Assembly (NCBI GenBank): GCA_021734745.1
Contig: JAIPIK010000001.1
Coordinates: 26,832-90,831 of the forward strand
Source: Candidatus Altimarinota bacterium
GTDB taxonomy: Bacteria > Patescibacteriota > Minisyncoccia > Phycocordibacterales > UBA5272
Reading direction: 5' to 3'
DNA: 64,000 nucleotides
The position numbers were made by a program, and so were the translations under genes. Below are positions 32,645 to 40,730 of this stretch, piece by piece; the first letter of the stretch is position 1; every line of letters starts with the position of its first letter. The notes below the pieces were generated by a model. It did not search any database, had not been told where the DNA came from, and saw only the letters and a program-made list of their open reading frames with translations.

Positions 32645-33511
32645 ATGCATTCACTTACTGATGTTGAAGTACAAGCACTCACACTACGAGCAGAAGATAT
32701 TCGTGAAAGTGTTATTAAGATGCTTGTAGAGGCAGGTAGTGGTCACACAGCAGGGTCACTCGGTATGGCTGATATATTCACTGCGTTATATTTTCGTATT
32801 ATAAATCACAACCCGAGACATCCTGAATGGGTGCAACGTGATAGAGTTATTCTTTCAAATGGACACATCGCTCCAATACTTTATGCAACAATGGCACATG
32901 CTGGGTATTTTTCTATTTCAGAATTAAAAACTCTCCGTAAATTCGGTAGTCGTTTACAAGGGCACCCACACAAAGGTACGCTTCCTGGAATAGAGACTTC
33001 ATCTGGACCACTCGGTTCTGGGCTTTCACAAGCAATCGGTATGGCACTCATGGATAGATTAGAGAATCATAGACCAGAAAGATATTTTTATTGTTGTATG
33101 GGTGATGGTGAAATAAATGAGGGTCAAGTATGGGAATCATTTTTGCTTCTTAATAAATATAAGCTCTCAAAAGTAATATCAATAATCGATCGTAACACTA
33201 TCCAGATTGATGGGTATACAGAAGATGTTTTACCACTAGAGTCACTTAAAGATAAGTTGGAAAGTTTTAATTTTCATGTAGTAGAAATAGATGGTCATAA
33301 TTTTAAGGACATTGTACAAGCGGTTGGTATGGCAAAAAGTACTTTAGATAGACCAACCGTGATTATTGCACACACTATCCCAGGGAAGGGGGTAACTGCA
33401 TTCGAAGGAGATTATAGATGGCATGGAAAGGCACCAAGTATTGAAGAGGGTAAAAGTGCTCTCAAGGAATTGCGTTCGCTAAGGGGGAAGGTTAAGTATG
33501 GAGAGTTGTAA
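32645..33511 (+). CDS. tktA: transketolase, N-terminal half
   Basis: A 288-residue thiamine-diphosphate-binding subunit. HTAGSLGMADIFTALYF, SNGHIAPILYA, GHPHKGTLPGIETSSGPLGSGLSQAIG and the ThDP motif CMGDGEINEGQVWES to DRNTIQIDG are all present. The enzyme is split into two genes, as in many archaea and CPR bacteria. The partner follows after a 57-base spacer carrying five heptamer repeats. Confidence 0.94.
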   Translation: MHSLTDVEVQALTLRAEDIRESVIKMLVEAGSGHTAGSLGMADIFTALYFRIINHNPRHPEWVQRDRVILSNGHIAPILYATMAHAGYFSISELKTLRKFGSRLQGHPHKGTLPGIETSSGPLGSGLSQAIGMALMDRLENHRPERYFYCCMGDGEINEGQVWESFLLLNKYKLSKVISIIDRNTIQIDGYTEDVLPLESLKDKLESFNFHVVEIDGHNFKDIVQAVGMAKSTLDRPTVIIAHTIPGKGVTAFEGDYRWHGKAPSIEEGKSALKELRSLRGKVKYGEL

Positions 33512-33530
33512 TTATTATGAAATCTGTATT

Positions 33531-33568
33531 ATCTAAAATCTAACACCTAAAAACTAACATCTATCCCT
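33531..33568 (+). promoter_or_regulatory. five-heptamer element ending three bases before ATG
   Basis: Five in-register units: ATCTAAA at 33531, ATCTAAC at 33538, ACCTAAA at 33545, AACTAAC at 33552, ATCTATC at 33559, then CCT and ATG at 33569. No Shine-Dalgarno sequence. The same plan precedes atpE and atpH, which suggests a translation or RNA-binding element for internal operon genes. Confidence 0.75.
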
Positions 33569-34555
33569 ATGATAAGAGAAACATTATTCACACCTAAAGA
33601 AGAAGAAGAAACAACCAGAGGAGGATTTGGTGAAGGGTTGTTACGTGCTGGAGAATTGAACCCACGTGTTGTAGCACTTTGTGCTGACTTAACAGATAGT
33701 GTGAGAATGGATTTGTTTAAAGCAAAATTCCCAACAAGGTTTTTTGAAATGGGTATAACAGAACAAGCAATGTCTGGACTTGCTAGTGGAATGGCAGGAT
33801 TCGGATATATTCCATTTATGGCGAGCTACGCAGCTTTTTCTCCAGGAAGAAATTGGGAGCAAATTCGTACCACGATTTGTTATAACAATGTTCCTGTAAA
33901 AGTTATTGGCGCACACACAGGACTCTCAGCTGGTCCAGATGGAGCAACTCATCAAGCGATAGAAGATATTGCTTTAATGAGAATGATTCCAAATATGCAA
34001 GTGTTCGTACCGTGTGATTATGTTGAGGCACGAGTTATTACAGAACATGTTGCAACAACTCCTTTTCCGTCATATATTCGTCTTACTCGAGAAAAAACGC
34101 CTATTATTTTACCAGACTCATATGTTTGGAATCACGGTAAGGCAAATGTGTTATCTGTTCCTCAGAAAAAAGACGGTGGGCAGTTCATGTACAATGTCGG
34201 CATAATTGCATGTGGTCCAGTTGTGTATGAAGCACTCAAAGCTGCGAAGTTACTAGAGAAAGAGGGGGTTGGAGCAACGGTAGTTAATATGGCTCAGATA
34301 AAACCACTAGATACTGCTTTCTTACTTCGTTTTGTAAAAGATATACGAACAGTAATTACAGTAGAAGAACATCAAATAGCAGGCGGGTTAGGAAGCGCTG
34401 TTGCAGAATTTTTGAGTGAGCATCATCCAGTAACAGTTGCACGTATTGGAATAGAAGACAGATTTGGTCAGAGTGGAAAGTTGCAAGAGCTACACGAAGA
34501 GTATGGATTAACTGCTAAGCATATTGCGGATAAGGTGAGGATGATAGTAAAATAG
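33569..34555 (+). CDS. tktB: transketolase, C-terminal half
   Basis: A 328-residue subunit with the pyrimidine-binding and C-terminal domains. Seen: GFGEGLLRAGELNPRVVALCADLTDS, FFEMGITEQAMSGLASGMAGFGYIPFMASYAAF, HTGLSAGPDGATHQAIEDIALMR and TVEEHQIAGGLGSAVAEFL. It forms the active enzyme with the N-half. Translation seems to start from the heptamer element rather than from a Shine-Dalgarno sequence. Confidence 0.94.
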   Translation: MIRETLFTPKEEEETTRGGFGEGLLRAGELNPRVVALCADLTDSVRMDLFKAKFPTRFFEMGITEQAMSGLASGMAGFGYIPFMASYAAFSPGRNWEQIRTTICYNNVPVKVIGAHTGLSAGPDGATHQAIEDIALMRMIPNMQVFVPCDYVEARVITEHVATTPFPSYIRLTREKTPIILPDSYVWNHGKANVLSVPQKKDGGQFMYNVGIIACGPVVYEALKAAKLLEKEGVGATVVNMAQIKPLDTAFLLRFVKDIRTVITVEEHQIAGGLGSAVAEFLSEHHPVTVARIGIEDRFGQSGKLQELHEEYGLTAKHIADKVRMIVK

Positions 34556-34560
34556 TAATA

Positions 34561-34599
34561 AAAAAATAAAACCATCATAAATCGATGGTTTTATTTTTT
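34561..34599. terminator. bidirectional terminator between transketolase and PfkB-family kinase
   Basis: A 15-bp perfect stem (34561-34575 with 34585-34599, core AACCAT/ATGGTT) having an A-run on the left and a T-run on the right arm, serving both convergent genes. Confidence 0.85.
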
Positions 34600-34606
34600 A
34601 GCTAGT

Positions 34607-35617
34607 CTAGTCTGCTTTAATTGAGGGTTCAAGTATTGTTAACTTATAACTCTCTGGGGCATTTTTTAAATACTCTTCGATTTTTTCTTCACTCATGAGT
34701 CCTTCTTGAGCCCCTATATGTTGAACAACATTCATACTATTAATTGGAGCACGTTTGATTGCTTCAGTTGCATCGAATCCTTTTGCCATATATGCAACGA
34801 AAGTTGAGAAGAAGGCATCGCCAGCACCAGTTCTTTCATATGGTGCAGCAATATCAGGATATATAGGCATATTGAAATAACTGTTCTCATACTTCATGTA
34901 TGAACCCTGGTGTCCGTCAGTTATAATTACAGTCTTAGGTCCAAATGCCTCTAGTCCATCTAATAACTTAATCATATCTGCACCTTCCATATCAAGTAGC
35001 CCCTCAGCTTCTTCTTTATTCATGCATACAACCGTTGTTTTTTTGTAGAGGTCTACAATTTCATGTCCGTAAGCAAGTTGAAATGTGCCAGGTTGAAAAG
35101 CAAAGTTTACTTCTGGGTGACTATCCAAATATGCAATTATGTCAAAATGAAATGGAAGGGTATGTTTTCCTAAAGAAGATAAGTACATCCATTTCGGGCT
35201 ACCAATTTCTGGGATAGAAGGAGTGAACTCCTCATGTTTAATCAATATTGTACGATCAACTCCTTTCCAAAGCACATAATGGTAATTTGTCTTCTTTCCG
35301 TCTTCTTTCCTGATGAAATCTGTAGCAACGTTATCTTTTGTAAACTGTGTAATACAATCTTGCCCGTAAGTGTCATTGCCGATAGAAGTAATAATTCCTG
35401 TCTTTAGAGAAAGTCTAGCAGCTGAAACAGCAGCGTTAGCACTATTTCCTACAGCTGGAAGTATATATACGTCATCAAAAGGGATTTTGGCACCATAAGG
35501 TAGGCATATTTCTGACCCATGAGCAGATTCTTGAATATGACCTTCTGATAATTTTATAAATGCATCAATAACCGTATCTCCAATAGAGATGAAATCAAAT
35601 TCTGTTTTATTTTCCAT
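34607..35617 (-). CDS. PfkB-family sugar kinase
   Basis: A 336-residue ribokinase-like kinase. Motif 1 is LPAVGNSANAAVSAARL, motif 2 with the catalytic aspartate is YERTGAGDAFFSTFVAYMAKG. The substrate cannot be read from sequence; ribose, adenosine, fructose or fructose 6-phosphate are all possible. Its divergent pairing with fructose-bisphosphate aldolase through a shared palindromic promoter suggests a role in hexose or pentose phosphate flow, possibly replacing a missing phosphofructokinase. TATACT (minus, 35630-35625) ends seven bases before ATG. Confidence 0.85.
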   Translation of the reverse strand: MENKTEFDFISIGDTVIDAFIKLSEGHIQESAHGSEICLPYGAKIPFDDVYILPAVGNSANAAVSAARLSLKTGIITSIGNDTYGQDCITQFTKDNVATDFIRKEDGKKTNYHYVLWKGVDRTILIKHEEFTPSIPEIGSPKWMYLSSLGKHTLPFHFDIIAYLDSHPEVNFAFQPGTFQLAYGHEIVDLYKKTTVVCMNKEEAEGLLDMEGADMIKLLDGLEAFGPKTVIITDGHQGSYMKYENSYFNMPIYPDIAAPYERTGAGDAFFSTFVAYMAKGFDATEAIKRAPINSMNVVQHIGAQEGLMSEEKIEEYLKNAPESYKLTILEPSIKAD

Positions 35618-35623
35618 ACATTA

Positions 35624-35652
35624 TAGTATATCAGTAGATTGCTGATATACTA
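35624..35652. promoter_or_regulatory. palindromic divergent promoter, kinase/aldolase
   Basis: TAGTATATCAG (35624-35634) and CTGATATACTA (35642-35652) are perfect inverted repeats. Each arm carries a TATACT -10 box pointing outward, ending seven or eight bases before the two start codons (35617 minus, 35660 plus). One protein binding here would regulate both genes together. Confidence 0.65.
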
Positions 35653-35659
35653 TGTTGAT

Positions 35660-36550
35660 ATGAAATCATTATCATCACAATCAGAATTTTATTTAGAAAC
35701 AGTTAATGAATATAAGAATAAAGGAAATGCGATAGCACATTTCAATATTTCTAATTTGGACCAGGCACGAGCTATTGCTGAAGTTGCAGAAGAACTCAAG
35801 CAACCAGTTATTATTGGAGCAAGTGAAGGGGAACGTACATATATGGGTGTGACTATGGTAAGAAAAATTGTTGATGAATTAAATCAGGAATACAATGTTG
35901 CGATTTTCTTGAATGCAGATCACACATACTCTTTAGAAAAGGTACAAGAAGTAGTAGAGGCGGGTTACGACAGCGTGATTGTTGATGGTGCAAAACTTCC
36001 GTATGAAGAAAATGTAGCATTAGTAAAAGAATGTGTTGATTATGTTCGTGGCTATGAAGCAAAGACAGGTAAAAGAGTTCTAGTAGAAGCTGAGCTTGGG
36101 TATATAGGTCAGTCATCATCATTAAATAGTGCATTACCAGAAGGGGTGAGTGAAGACAATATAACAACTATGGAACAGGCGAAAGATTTTGTATTAAGAA
36201 CTGGTATTGATATGTTCGCTCCTGCAATAGGTAATGTTCATGGTATGTTAATAGATGCAGAAATGCCTAAGTTACACATCGAAAGACTAAAAGAGATAGC
36301 TACTGGAACAGGTATGCCACTTGTACTTCATGGTGCAAGTGGTAATACAGATGACGACTTAGTAGCATCAGTTAATAATGGCATTGCGATTATTCATATT
36401 AATACTGAAATACGAAAAGCTTTTCGTGATGGTGAAAAGAATTATATGGACGAACATCCTAATGAAGTAGCACCGTATAAGTTCGGTCATGAAGGACAGG
36501 AAGAGATGAAGAAAGTTGTGAAGGCAAAGATGGAGCTTTACACGAAATAG
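35660..36550 (+). CDS. fba: class II fructose-bisphosphate aldolase
   Basis: A 296-residue zinc-dependent aldolase joining triose phosphates into fructose 1,6-bisphosphate. AIAHFNISNLDQARAI, the zinc ligands in LNADHTYS, VEAELGYIGQ, NVHGM and LHGASGNTDDDL, and the phosphate-binding INTEIRKAF are present. ATG at 35660 (MKSLSSQSEFYLETVNEYKN) is chosen over 35639 because the -10 box overlaps the longer start. Confidence 0.94.
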   Translation: MKSLSSQSEFYLETVNEYKNKGNAIAHFNISNLDQARAIAEVAEELKQPVIIGASEGERTYMGVTMVRKIVDELNQEYNVAIFLNADHTYSLEKVQEVVEAGYDSVIVDGAKLPYEENVALVKECVDYVRGYEAKTGKRVLVEAELGYIGQSSSLNSALPEGVSEDNITTMEQAKDFVLRTGIDMFAPAIGNVHGMLIDAEMPKLHIERLKEIATGTGMPLVLHGASGNTDDDLVASVNNGIAIIHINTEIRKAFRDGEKNYMDEHPNEVAPYKFGHEGQEEMKKVVKAKMELYTK

Positions 36551-36568
36551 AATTTAATTGTGCTTATA

Positions 36569-36600
36569 ATTAAAAACTCTCCATACGGAGAGTTTTTAAT
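36569..36600. terminator. bidirectional terminator, aldolase and VIT-like gene
   Basis: A 14-bp perfect stem (ATTAAAAACTCTCC at 36569-36582, loop ATAC, matching arm 36587-36600) between convergent genes. Confidence 0.85.
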
Positions 36601-37080
36601 TTAAACAATTTGTGAAATATAACTACTCACAAAATATGATATCAAAGCACAAGCTGTTCCAATTGCTACAGATTGTGTTGCTAGTCGCAATGGATCACGA
36701 TGAAGTACTCTGCCTCGCAAATAACCAATTGAAGCAAAAGTTAAAAGAGTGAATATGCAAGAATACAAAAAAGCATTATTTTTCAACAACAAAACAGGAA
36801 TTAGGGGAACAAAACCAATAATAACAAATGATAAAAATGTTACATAAGCATTACGAAGAGCAAGTTTTTTACCTTCCCCAGCGCGAGAATCCTCTGAAAG
36901 ATAATCAGCAGACGCCATAGAGAATCCATCAGAAAAAAGATTAGCAAGACCAAGAATAATAACGATTCTTGTATCAATTCCAGCACCAACTGCTCCAGCC
37001 ATAACTGCAAATGTTGTAACAGTCCCATCTGAACCGCCATATACAATACTTGGCAAATAATCTTTTATAGTTTTTTTCAT
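36601..37080 (-). CDS. VIT1/CCC1-family membrane transporter
   Basis: A 159-residue membrane protein of the VIT1/CCC1 family (iron or manganese export or sequestration). The opening LPSIVYGGSDGTVTTFAVMAGAVGAG is the family signature, followed by LGLANLFSDGFSMASADYLSEDSR and three further hydrophobic helices. It is shorter than eukaryotic VIT1 and lacks an extended metal-binding loop, as in compact bacterial members. TATACT on the minus strand (37094-37089) ends eight bases before ATG. The divergent neighbour is malic enzyme. Confidence 0.82.
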   Translation of the reverse strand: MKKTIKDYLPSIVYGGSDGTVTTFAVMAGAVGAGIDTRIVIILGLANLFSDGFSMASADYLSEDSRAGEGKKLALRNAYVTFLSFVIIGFVPLIPVLLLKNNAFLYSCIFTLLTFASIGYLRGRVLHRDPLRLATQSVAIGTACALISYFVSSYISQIV

Positions 37081-37088
37081 ATGGCTTT

Positions 37089-37098
37089 AGTATATACT
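37089..37098. promoter_or_regulatory. palindromic divergent -10 box, VIT-like gene and malic enzyme
   Basis: AGTATATACT is a perfect palindrome that provides TATACT on both strands; it ends eight bases before the minus-strand start at 37080 and 21 bases before the plus-strand start at 37120. Confidence 0.5.
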
Positions 37099-37119
37099 AT
37101 TAAAATTAAACATATAATT

Positions 37120-38262
37120 ATGCAACACGACTATAATCAAGAAGCTTTAGACCTACATAAAAAAAATAAAGGAAAGATAGAAATAATTTCAAAAGTTAGG
37201 CTGGATAATAAAGATGATCTTTCGCGCGCCTACACACCAGGAGTAGCCGAAGTATGTCGTGAAATTGTACGTGACTCATCTCTTGCAAGAGAATATACAC
37301 TTAAACGTAACACGGTTGCTATTGTAACCGATGGCTCAGCAGTGCTTGGTCTTGGTAATTTGGGTGCGCTAGCTTCTATTCCTGTTATGGAAGGTAAAGC
37401 TGCAATTTTTAAAGAATTCGCTGGAGTGGATGCATTTCCAATTTGTTTAGACACACAAGATACTGAAGAAATTATAAAAGCAGTAAAACAACTTGCTCCA
37501 GTATTTGGTGGAATAAATTTAGAGGACATATCTGCGCCAAGGTGTTTTGAAATTGAAGAGAGATTGCGAAAAGAATTATCTATTCCTGTTATGCATGATG
37601 ACCAATGGGGAGCAGCTACAGTTACACTCACCGCTCTTATTAATTCACTCAAGTTACGTGAATTAAATAAAGAAGATGCTCGTGTTGTAATTAGTGGAAT
37701 TGGTGCGGCAGGAGTAGCTACTGCACGGCTGTTACTTTCATACGGAATAAAAAATATTACTTTCTGTGATAGTAAAGGAATAATTCATAATAATAGAAAT
37801 GATTTAACTAAAGAAAAAAAAGAATTGTTAGATGGGTCAACTGCAGAGAGAAAAGAGGGGACACTGGTAGACGCAATCAAAGGTGCTCATGTATTCATCG
37901 GACTTTCAAAACCAAAAACTTTAACAAAAGAAATGGTTCGTAGTATGGCAGAGCGTCCTATTATATTTTCTCTTGCGAATCCAGAACCTGAGATTTTACC
38001 TGAAGAAGCAAAAGAATCTGGCGCATTTATAGTAGCTACAGGACGAAGTGATTACCCTAATCAAATTAATAACTCGCTCGTTTTCCCTGGAGCTTTTAAA
38101 GGGATGTTGGAATTAGGTGATAAGCAATTCAATAATGATGTATTTGTAAAAATCGCAATAGCGCTTTCAGATTATGTCACAGATATTTCTGCAGAGAAAA
38201 TTCTTCCAAGCATGTTCGATAAAGGTGTGGTTGAATTAGTTTCAAAAACAGTACAAGAGTGA
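37120..38262 (+). CDS. maeB: NAD(P)-dependent malic enzyme
   Basis: A 380-residue oxidoreductase decarboxylating malate to pyruvate. SRAYTPGVAEVCREI, TDGSAVLGLGNLGALASIPVMEGKAAIFKEFAGVDAFPI, the metal-binding LEDISAPRCFEIEERLR, HDDQWGAA and the NAD-binding ISGIGAAGVATARLL are present. It is the short form without the C-terminal phosphotransacetylase-like domain of E. coli MaeB. ATG at 37120 (MQHDYNQEALDLHKK) is preferred to 37081. Confidence 0.93.
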   Translation: MQHDYNQEALDLHKKNKGKIEIISKVRLDNKDDLSRAYTPGVAEVCREIVRDSSLAREYTLKRNTVAIVTDGSAVLGLGNLGALASIPVMEGKAAIFKEFAGVDAFPICLDTQDTEEIIKAVKQLAPVFGGINLEDISAPRCFEIEERLRKELSIPVMHDDQWGAATVTLTALINSLKLRELNKEDARVVISGIGAAGVATARLLLSYGIKNITFCDSKGIIHNNRNDLTKEKKELLDGSTAERKEGTLVDAIKGAHVFIGLSKPKTLTKEMVRSMAERPIIFSLANPEPEILPEEAKESGAFIVATGRSDYPNQINNSLVFPGAFKGMLELGDKQFNNDVFVKIAIALSDYVTDISAEKILPSMFDKGVVELVSKTVQE

Positions 38263-38274
38263 TAGTTACTAAAA

Positions 38275-38305
38275 AATTGCCATAGACTATTAGTCTATGG
38301 CAATT
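38275..38305. terminator. bidirectional hairpin, malic enzyme and HD hydrolase
   Basis: AATTGCCATAGACTA (38275-38289) and TAGTCTATGGCAATT (38291-38305) are perfect complements, lying between convergent genes. A-run before and AT-rich sequence after. Confidence 0.75.
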
Positions 38306-38966
38306 ATTGGCCGTCAATCAATTTATTGTATGGTCTAATTGATTTAATTATTTCTGCAGTCAACCATTCGGCCGCTGTAAAAAAAATATCCCTATCTTTT
38401 TTTGGTACTTCAGCAATTATTCTTTCAAGTAACCTTTTTTTAAGTGCCGGGAGTTCGTATCTTACAAACATGGCTTTTCTTATTTTCTTTTCCTTCTTTG
38501 TTTTTTTAAGAGTTCTTATATTGTGAAGAGTATCAGCTAGTTTTACAAAAATACTGACCATATCTCCGTAATATAAAAGAATTTGAACATGCTTGTCTTT
38601 AATGAAAGGTAATTTTGACTTTGTTATCATTCTTACTCTGTGTGAGTTAATTAAGCCAAAATTTGTGGCAATGTAGAACAGACTTAATTCAGCAGAGAAT
38701 GAATCATTTTCATTTTTTGACTCAGGAACATCATGAAATAATGCAACAAGCAAAAAATCCAGAATAAGAATTCCACACTCAATTGCAAGAATAAATACTA
38801 CTGCGACAGGGTGTTCAATGTATCTGCTGTCGTCATCTCGAACTTCAGATCTGTGAGTTTTGTTGGCGTAGTCAAACGCTTCCATCAGAGTAGAAATTTC
38901 AGTTCTGTCTAAAAATACAGATAGCTTAGACTTGAAGTCAAGCCGAATTTCCCTGATACTTCTCAT
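38304..38966 (-). CDS. HD-domain hydrolase, SpoT/MESH1-like
   Basis: A 220-residue metal-dependent phosphohydrolase resembling the hydrolase half of RelA/SpoT: ANKTHRSEVRDDDSRYIEHP, LFHDVPES (the HD pair) and VKLADTLHNIRTL. No synthetase (RelA) or TGS domain is present, so it is like a small alarmone hydrolase; other nucleotides are possible. The start is decided by AAGGAG located six bases before the second in-frame ATG (38966); the first ATG (38981) lies within that signal. Confidence 0.75.
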   Translation of the reverse strand: MRSIREIRLDFKSKLSVFLDRTEISTLMEAFDYANKTHRSEVRDDDSRYIEHPVAVVFILAIECGILILDFLLVALFHDVPESKNENDSFSAELSLFYIATNFGLINSHRVRMITKSKLPFIKDKHVQILLYYGDMVSIFVKLADTLHNIRTLKKTKKEKKIRKAMFVRYELPALKKRLLERIIAEVPKKDRDIFFTAAEWLTAEIIKSIRPYNKLIDGQ

Positions 38967-39068
38967 GGCTGACTCCTTCATTTCAAGTTATGGAATGGTA
39001 CAACTGTATATACACTACAACATATGACGCACAATGACAAATGTTATATATTTTGCTAAGCTACACGG

Positions 39069-40286
39069 ATGAGTTTTTCTTTCGAAATAACAAAAAAATC
39101 AAGTGAGGCACCACTTGCTCGAGTCGGTATTATTCATACACCTCACGGAGATATCCATACGCCAGCTTTTATTACAGTCGGTACAAAAGCAACAGTGAAG
39201 TCACTCACAGTTGAAGATGTTTCTAATTATGTAGGGGCACAGGCAGTTCTTGCTAATACTTATCACCTCTATCTCAAACCAGGGGATGACTTAGTATTGA
39301 AGCATGGTGGATTCGCAAAGATGATGGGATGGTCTGGTCCTACTTTTACTGATTCCGGAGGATTCCAAGTATTTTCTTTAGGGCAGGCAATTGGTCACGG
39401 AGTGAGTAAGATAGCAACAAGCGAGGAAATAAGTAAACGCGAAACCAAAGAGGAGACCAGTAATCATGAGAAGTTAGCTGTGATTGATGATGATGGAGTT
39501 ACATTCAAATCTATTCACGATGGGAGTGTTCACCGTTTTACACCAGAACGCAGTATGCAGATACAACACAATCTTGGGGCAGATATATTTTTCGCATTCG
39601 ATGAGTGCACTTCACCACTTGCTCCAATAGAATATCAAAAAGAAGCAATTGCTCGTACACATGCATGGGCCAAGAGAAGTCTTGATGAGCACAAGAAACT
39701 TGGAGTCTCAGTTGCAACAGGAAAACAGCAAGCACTTTTCGGGGTAGTGCAAGGGGGTGCGTATGAGGGTTTACGAAAGGAATCAGCAACAGTTCTTGGG
39801 GGTATGGATTTTGATGGATATGGAATAGGGGGTAGTTTTACAAAAGAAGATATGGCCACTGCTGTAAAGTGGGTAAATGAAATATTGCCAGAAAACAAAC
39901 CTCGTCATTTATTAGGTATTGGTGAACCAATGGATATGTTACTAGCGATAGAAAATGGAGTAGATACATTTGATTGTGTTTCTCCTACACGAATTGCAAG
40001 AAATGGAGCACTTTACACTTACGATGGAAGAATAAATATAAATAATAATCAGTATAAAAATGATATGTCACCAATTTCAGATGATGAGAGTTGGTATACA
40101 CATAAATATACAAAAGCATATCTTTCACATCTTTTTCATTCAGATGAAATGTTAGCCGCCACACTTGCCTCAATTCATAATCTTAAATTTATTACACAAT
40201 TAGTTGATGACGCACGCCAAGCATTAGTAGATGATAAATTCATGGAATTTAAGAATAGTTTTATAAAAAGATATTATAAAAAATAA
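39069..40286 (+). CDS. tgt: tRNA-guanine transglycosylase without the usual zinc cysteines
   Basis: A 405-residue enzyme exchanging guanine 34 of certain tRNAs for preQ1/queuine. Conserved: TPHGDIHTPAFITVGT, LANTYHLYLKPG, GPTFTDSGGFQVFSLG (catalytic Asp), FAFDECT, FGVVQGGAYEGLRKES and DTFDCVSPTRIARNGALYT (nucleophile region). The zinc site, normally a CxCxxC segment before the conserved HNL, reads ESWYTHKYTKAYL here: all three cysteines are replaced. An insertion of about 25 charged residues follows the FSLG motif. Confidence 0.92.
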   Translation: MSFSFEITKKSSEAPLARVGIIHTPHGDIHTPAFITVGTKATVKSLTVEDVSNYVGAQAVLANTYHLYLKPGDDLVLKHGGFAKMMGWSGPTFTDSGGFQVFSLGQAIGHGVSKIATSEEISKRETKEETSNHEKLAVIDDDGVTFKSIHDGSVHRFTPERSMQIQHNLGADIFFAFDECTSPLAPIEYQKEAIARTHAWAKRSLDEHKKLGVSVATGKQQALFGVVQGGAYEGLRKESATVLGGMDFDGYGIGGSFTKEDMATAVKWVNEILPENKPRHLLGIGEPMDMLLAIENGVDTFDCVSPTRIARNGALYTYDGRININNNQYKNDMSPISDDESWYTHKYTKAYLSHLFHSDEMLAATLASIHNLKFITQLVDDARQALVDDKFMEFKNSFIKRYYKK

Positions 40287-40307
40287 GACGCACCACATAG
40301 GTGCGTC
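40287..40307. terminator. bidirectional terminator after tgt
   Basis: GACGCACC (40287-40294), loop ACATA, GGTGCGTC (40300-40307); on the minus strand a T-rich run follows, fitting the convergent small gene. Confidence 0.75.
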
Positions 40308-40326
40308 ATATATGATGGTAAGTTTA

Positions 40327-40662
40327 CTACTCACCAATTTTTGGTTCTTTGAATTCAATTACTTGGTTTACGTTCGTTTTTGTTGTTGATTTTAAAAGTA
40401 ATGAAAATACAACAAATGCGACAAGAAGGAGAAAATTTTCAACAGTCACATACTCTGAGCTTCGAAAAACGTATAAACCTGTTAAGGTTAGAATCGAAAA
40501 AGAAATAATGGTGAGAAAGAACAAGACTTCTGTTGCAGCTTTAACAAATTCACCGATGGTTTTATCATTAACCAGTAGATGACTTTCGTCAGTTTTATTT
40601 TGCCAATCAGGACCCTCACCCTCATAACCTGAGTCACCATTTTGTGAAAAAAATTTGAACAT
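40327..40662 (-). CDS. small membrane protein, unknown
   Basis: A 111-residue protein with a charged N-terminal third (KFFSQNGDSGYEGEGPDWQNKTDES) and two hydrophobic helices (VLFFLTIISFSILTLTGLYVF and ENFLLLVAFVVFSLLL). The ribosome-binding site is strong (AAAGGGGGAG nine bases before ATG). Function not recognised. It is one of the SD-bearing hypothetical genes. Confidence 0.55.
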   Translation of the reverse strand: MFKFFSQNGDSGYEGEGPDWQNKTDESHLLVNDKTIGEFVKAATEVLFFLTIISFSILTLTGLYVFRSSEYVTVENFLLLVAFVVFSLLLKSTTKTNVNQVIEFKEPKIGE

Positions 40663-40712
40663 GATTTACTCCCCCTTTATTTAGTTTATAGAACAAAAAG
40701 CTTATTTTATGC

Positions 40713-40718
40713 TATAAT
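40713..40718 (+). promoter_or_regulatory. -10 box of uvrB
   Basis: TATAAT at 40713-40718, twelve bases before ATG at 40731. Confidence 0.55.
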
Positions 40719-40730
40719 GTAAAACTACTT

